Made by a program: the position numbers and the translations under genes
NCBI GenBank assembly: GCA_004554165.1
Contig: SFNQ01000009.1
Location: 41,622-105,621 of the forward strand
Reading direction: 5' to 3'
From: Clostridiales bacterium
GTDB taxonomy: Bacteria > Bacillota > Clostridia > Christensenellales > CAG-138
Length of the DNA: 64,000 nt
In this document: one piece after another, positions 62,159-64,000 of the stretch
Numbering within the stretch: the first letter of the stretch is position 1
How the letters are laid out: every line of letters starts with the position of its first letter
The notes under the pieces: model-generated
Seen by the model: only the letters and a program-made list of their open reading frames with translations
Told to the model about the DNA's origin: nothing
The model's database searches: none

Positions 62159-62581
62159 ATGTACCAACGAATCCGACATCTCCGCGAAGACCGCGACCTG
62201 ACACAGGCCAGGGTGGCCAAAATGCTGGACATGTCCCAAACAGGATATTCCAAATACGAAACCGGCGAAAACGATATTCCAACGGCCGTCCTCATTCGCC
62301 TGTCGGAATTCTATCACGTCAGTACGGATTATCTTCTCGGTCTGACGGATCAGCTTCCGGGGGAGCCGTTGTTCCTTGCGCGTATTCGGCTTTTGCGCGA
62401 GGAGCACGACTGGACGCAGCAGCAGGTGGCCAACCGCCTGCACGTCCACCGCCGGACCTATGACGCCTACGAAGCGGGCACCACCGACGTTCCCGTCGAG
62501 ATACTCATCGCCCTTGCGAGGCTCTACAATGTCAGCACCGACTATCTCCTCGGAGAAAGCAACGACCCCCAGCGACATTGA
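62159..62581 (+). CDS. Regulator with two tandem XRE helix-turn-helix domains
   Basis: 140 residues. Two Xre/Cro domains: residues 1-60 (IRHLREDRDLTQARVAKML, MSQTGYSKYETGENDIP) and 72-132 (IRLLREEHDWTQQQVANRL, VHRRTYDAYEAGTTDVP), each ending in VSTDYLLG. The duplicated reading head matches the duplicated operator CCTGnnnCAGG upstream. GGAGG site. Its targets probably include itself and perhaps prmA. Confidence 0.88.
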   Translation: MYQRIRHLREDRDLTQARVAKMLDMSQTGYSKYETGENDIPTAVLIRLSEFYHVSTDYLLGLTDQLPGEPLFLARIRLLREEHDWTQQQVANRLHVHRRTYDAYEAGTTDVPVEILIALARLYNVSTDYLLGESNDPQRH

Positions 62582-62588
62582 CCGCGCC

Positions 62589-63785
62589 ATGCAAAAGCGG
62601 ACGCCCCTGTTCCATCTGCGCCCGCTTTTTCTGGCGGCGCTGGGTCTGTGCCTTGGCACGGGTCTTTTTTTCTGGCTGCCGGGACGGTTTCTGCTTCCCT
62701 CCGGGCTGGTCTGTGCTTTTCTGGCCTGCTTTAGTCTTTCCCGAAAGTGGAACAGCGCGGCCATCCTTGCGTTCTGCACGGTTTTGGGGCTTGCGCGCGC
62801 CTTTTTGCCCCCGCTTACACTGCCGGAGGGAATCAGCGCCCGCTTCTCCGCGCTGGCCGGAGCCTTCGGCGGGCGCATTGACGCGCTCTTTCCCGATTAC
62901 CCGGGCGTTGCGCGCGGGATGCTGCTGGGCGCGAGGAATTCGGAGATCGAAGCCGCCCTCTCCCGGCGGCTGTACGATGTGGGCGTTGGCCACCTGCTGG
63001 CCGTCTCCGGCCTGCACGTCAGCATCCTTTCCGGCTGCATTCTTCTGATCTGGCGGCGCTATGCGCTGCGGCTGCGCTATGCCTGCATCGCCGCATTCCT
63101 GCTCTTCTACTGCCTGCTGACCGGCGGCGCGCCCTCCGTAATCCGCGCGTCCGTCATGCTGCTCTGCACCATACCCGCCGGGCCCTCGCTGCGGCGGCGG
63201 GACACGCTCTCCAGCCTGTCCCTGGCCTGCTGCATCGTCGTTCTGCTGGATCCCGCCGCGCCCGCCACGCCGGGCTTTCAGCTCTCCTTTCTGGCGGTGC
63301 TGGGGATTGTCCTGCTGGCGCCCGTATTGCAGGCCCGCTTCTCCCTCCTTGCTCCCCCGCTTGCCAAATCGCTGTCCGCCACCCTCGCCGCCACGTTCGG
63401 CACCGCGCCGGTGATGGCCCGCGCCTTTTCGCAAATCAGCATCTTCGGTCTGTGCGCAAACGTGCTCGTGGTGCCGCTGGCCCCCTTCTTTCTGGCGCCT
63501 GCGCTCCTGTGCACGGTTCTGTCCTTTCCCTTCCCGGCGTTTGCGGAGACGCTTGCCGCCTTGCCCCGCTTTGTACTCAAGCTGATGATGACCCTGTCTC
63601 TGACCGGCGGCAGCACGGTACTCCGGGTTTCGGCGCCGTCTGCCGCCGCCATGCTGCTCTACTACGCCGCGCTGCTGTTCTGCTCGCGCTTCTGCATGCG
63701 CCCGGCGCGGACACGCGCGCTGTACGCCGGGCTCTGCCTGCTGCCCGGTCTGCTGCTGTGGGCGCTGCTGCCCGCCGCGGTTTGA
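62589..63785 (+). CDS. ComEC/Rec2-type competence channel domain protein (channel only)
   Basis: 398 residues from ATG 62589, seven bases after the XRE stop. About ten hydrophobic helices with the competence block GHLLAVSGLHVSILSG, PSVIRASVML and PGFQLSFLAVLGI. Full-length ComEC proteins (700-800 residues) add an N-terminal OB-like and a C-terminal beta-lactamase domain; both are absent here. Either a minimal DNA-uptake channel, with the nuclease domain encoded elsewhere, or a diverged relative. Coupled to the XRE gene. Confidence 0.85.
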   Translation: MQKRTPLFHLRPLFLAALGLCLGTGLFFWLPGRFLLPSGLVCAFLACFSLSRKWNSAAILAFCTVLGLARAFLPPLTLPEGISARFSALAGAFGGRIDALFPDYPGVARGMLLGARNSEIEAALSRRLYDVGVGHLLAVSGLHVSILSGCILLIWRRYALRLRYACIAAFLLFYCLLTGGAPSVIRASVMLLCTIPAGPSLRRRDTLSSLSLACCIVVLLDPAAPATPGFQLSFLAVLGIVLLAPVLQARFSLLAPPLAKSLSATLAATFGTAPVMARAFSQISIFGLCANVLVVPLAPFFLAPALLCTVLSFPFPAFAETLAALPRFVLKLMMTLSLTGGSTVLRVSAPSAAAMLLYYAALLFCSRFCMRPARTRALYAGLCLLPGLLLWALLPAAV

Positions 63786-63918
63786 GCCGCCGGGGGCGGC
63801 CCCGCGTTCCGCCCGCGGAACGGCCCGGCGCGCAGCGCCTGCCCCCGCGAGGCCCCCGCCGGTTTTCCGCGCGCCGGGAAAGCGCGGCCTTTCGGCCGCG
63901 CGCAGGCTGTAGACAAAG

Positions 63919-63954
63919 TCCCCATAGGAAGCGCGAAAGCACTTTCTATGGGGA
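63919..63954. promoter_or_regulatory. Hairpin with GAAA loop before the last gene
   Basis: TCCCCATAG/CTATGGGGA (9-bp perfect), extended inward to a GAAA tetraloop (16-bp stem with one mismatch and one wobble). Ends 12 bases before a TGGTAAAAT extended -10 (63966-63971). It may be an operator or leader hairpin, or end the comEC transcript; no T-run follows. Confidence 0.5.
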
Positions 63955-63993
63955 TGAATTTATGGTAAAATAAAGATGAGGGGGGCGAGAGGC

Positions 63994-64000
63994 ATGATGA
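63994..64000 (+). CDS. Start of a gene running off the right edge
   Basis: ATG at 63994 behind GGGGGCGAGAGG. Only seven bases are visible; identity unknown. Confidence 0.4.

Overview
The window looks like chromosomal DNA from a GC-rich member of the Clostridia (Firmicutes), probably an anaerobic fermenter. The evidence is a trimeric electron-bifurcating [FeFe]-hydrogenase operon, a membrane pyrophosphatase, a clostridial NADP-type secondary alcohol dehydrogenase, two class B sortase/substrate pairs, standard Shine-Dalgarno sites and TGnTATACT-type promoters. No tRNA, rRNA, CRISPR array, insertion sequence or phage gene was seen. Species cannot be assigned from sequence reading alone.

Layout. 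1-2962 (minus): start of the S10 ribosomal operon, rpsJ-rplC-rplD-rplW-rplB (rplB runs off the left edge). 3012-7094 (minus): a polytopic membrane protein broken at a G7 tract, an ABC half-exporter and a frameshifted ribbon-helix-helix gene. 7227-9054 (plus): a sortase substrate and class B sortase; a second pair lies at 27345-29494. 9273-15327: acyl-ACP thioesterase, DUF6512 membrane protein, FAD oxidoreductase plus Smr protein, SH3 surface protein, and a HAD/nucleotidyltransferase pair. 15618-23990 (plus): hydrogenase operon in which the catalytic genes hydC, hydB and hydA enclose a block of sensor or regulator-like genes (two DRTGG proteins, two HATPase proteins, a PHP phosphoesterase and a hydrogenase-like Fe-S protein with altered H-cluster motifs). 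24341-26425: GNAT and nagA. 29703-35062 (plus): operon of a lipoprotein, a secreted M6-like metalloprotease and two paralogous membrane proteins with Gly/Ser tails. 35429-40990: hppA, a LysR regulator and psuK-psuG. 41696-42806: four very small genes. 43154-47314: sADH, pheA with an apparent Phe/Tyr leader-peptide attenuator, and an iron alcohol dehydrogenase. 47975-53100 (minus): MacAB-like exporter with two adaptors. 53505-63785: Ca2+ P-type ATPase, lipoprotein, TipAS-type MerR regulator, a prmA-rsmE-mtaB-HIT-dagK operon, a double-HTH regulator with a large palindromic operator, and a ComEC-type channel protein. The start codon of a further gene is at 63994.

How they fit together. The hydrogenase, pyrophosphatase and two alcohol dehydrogenases fit fermentative redox balancing. 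The sortases, M6-like protease, SH3 protein and Pro/Thr-rich linkers point to an elaborate cell surface. The most promising items for novelty are the pheA leader, the small-gene cluster, the rubredoxin-like insert in HydA, the domain inserted in the exporter adaptor, the protease/Gly-Ser-tail operon, a structured dispersed repeat present in two copies, and a roughly 400-nt leader before psuK.
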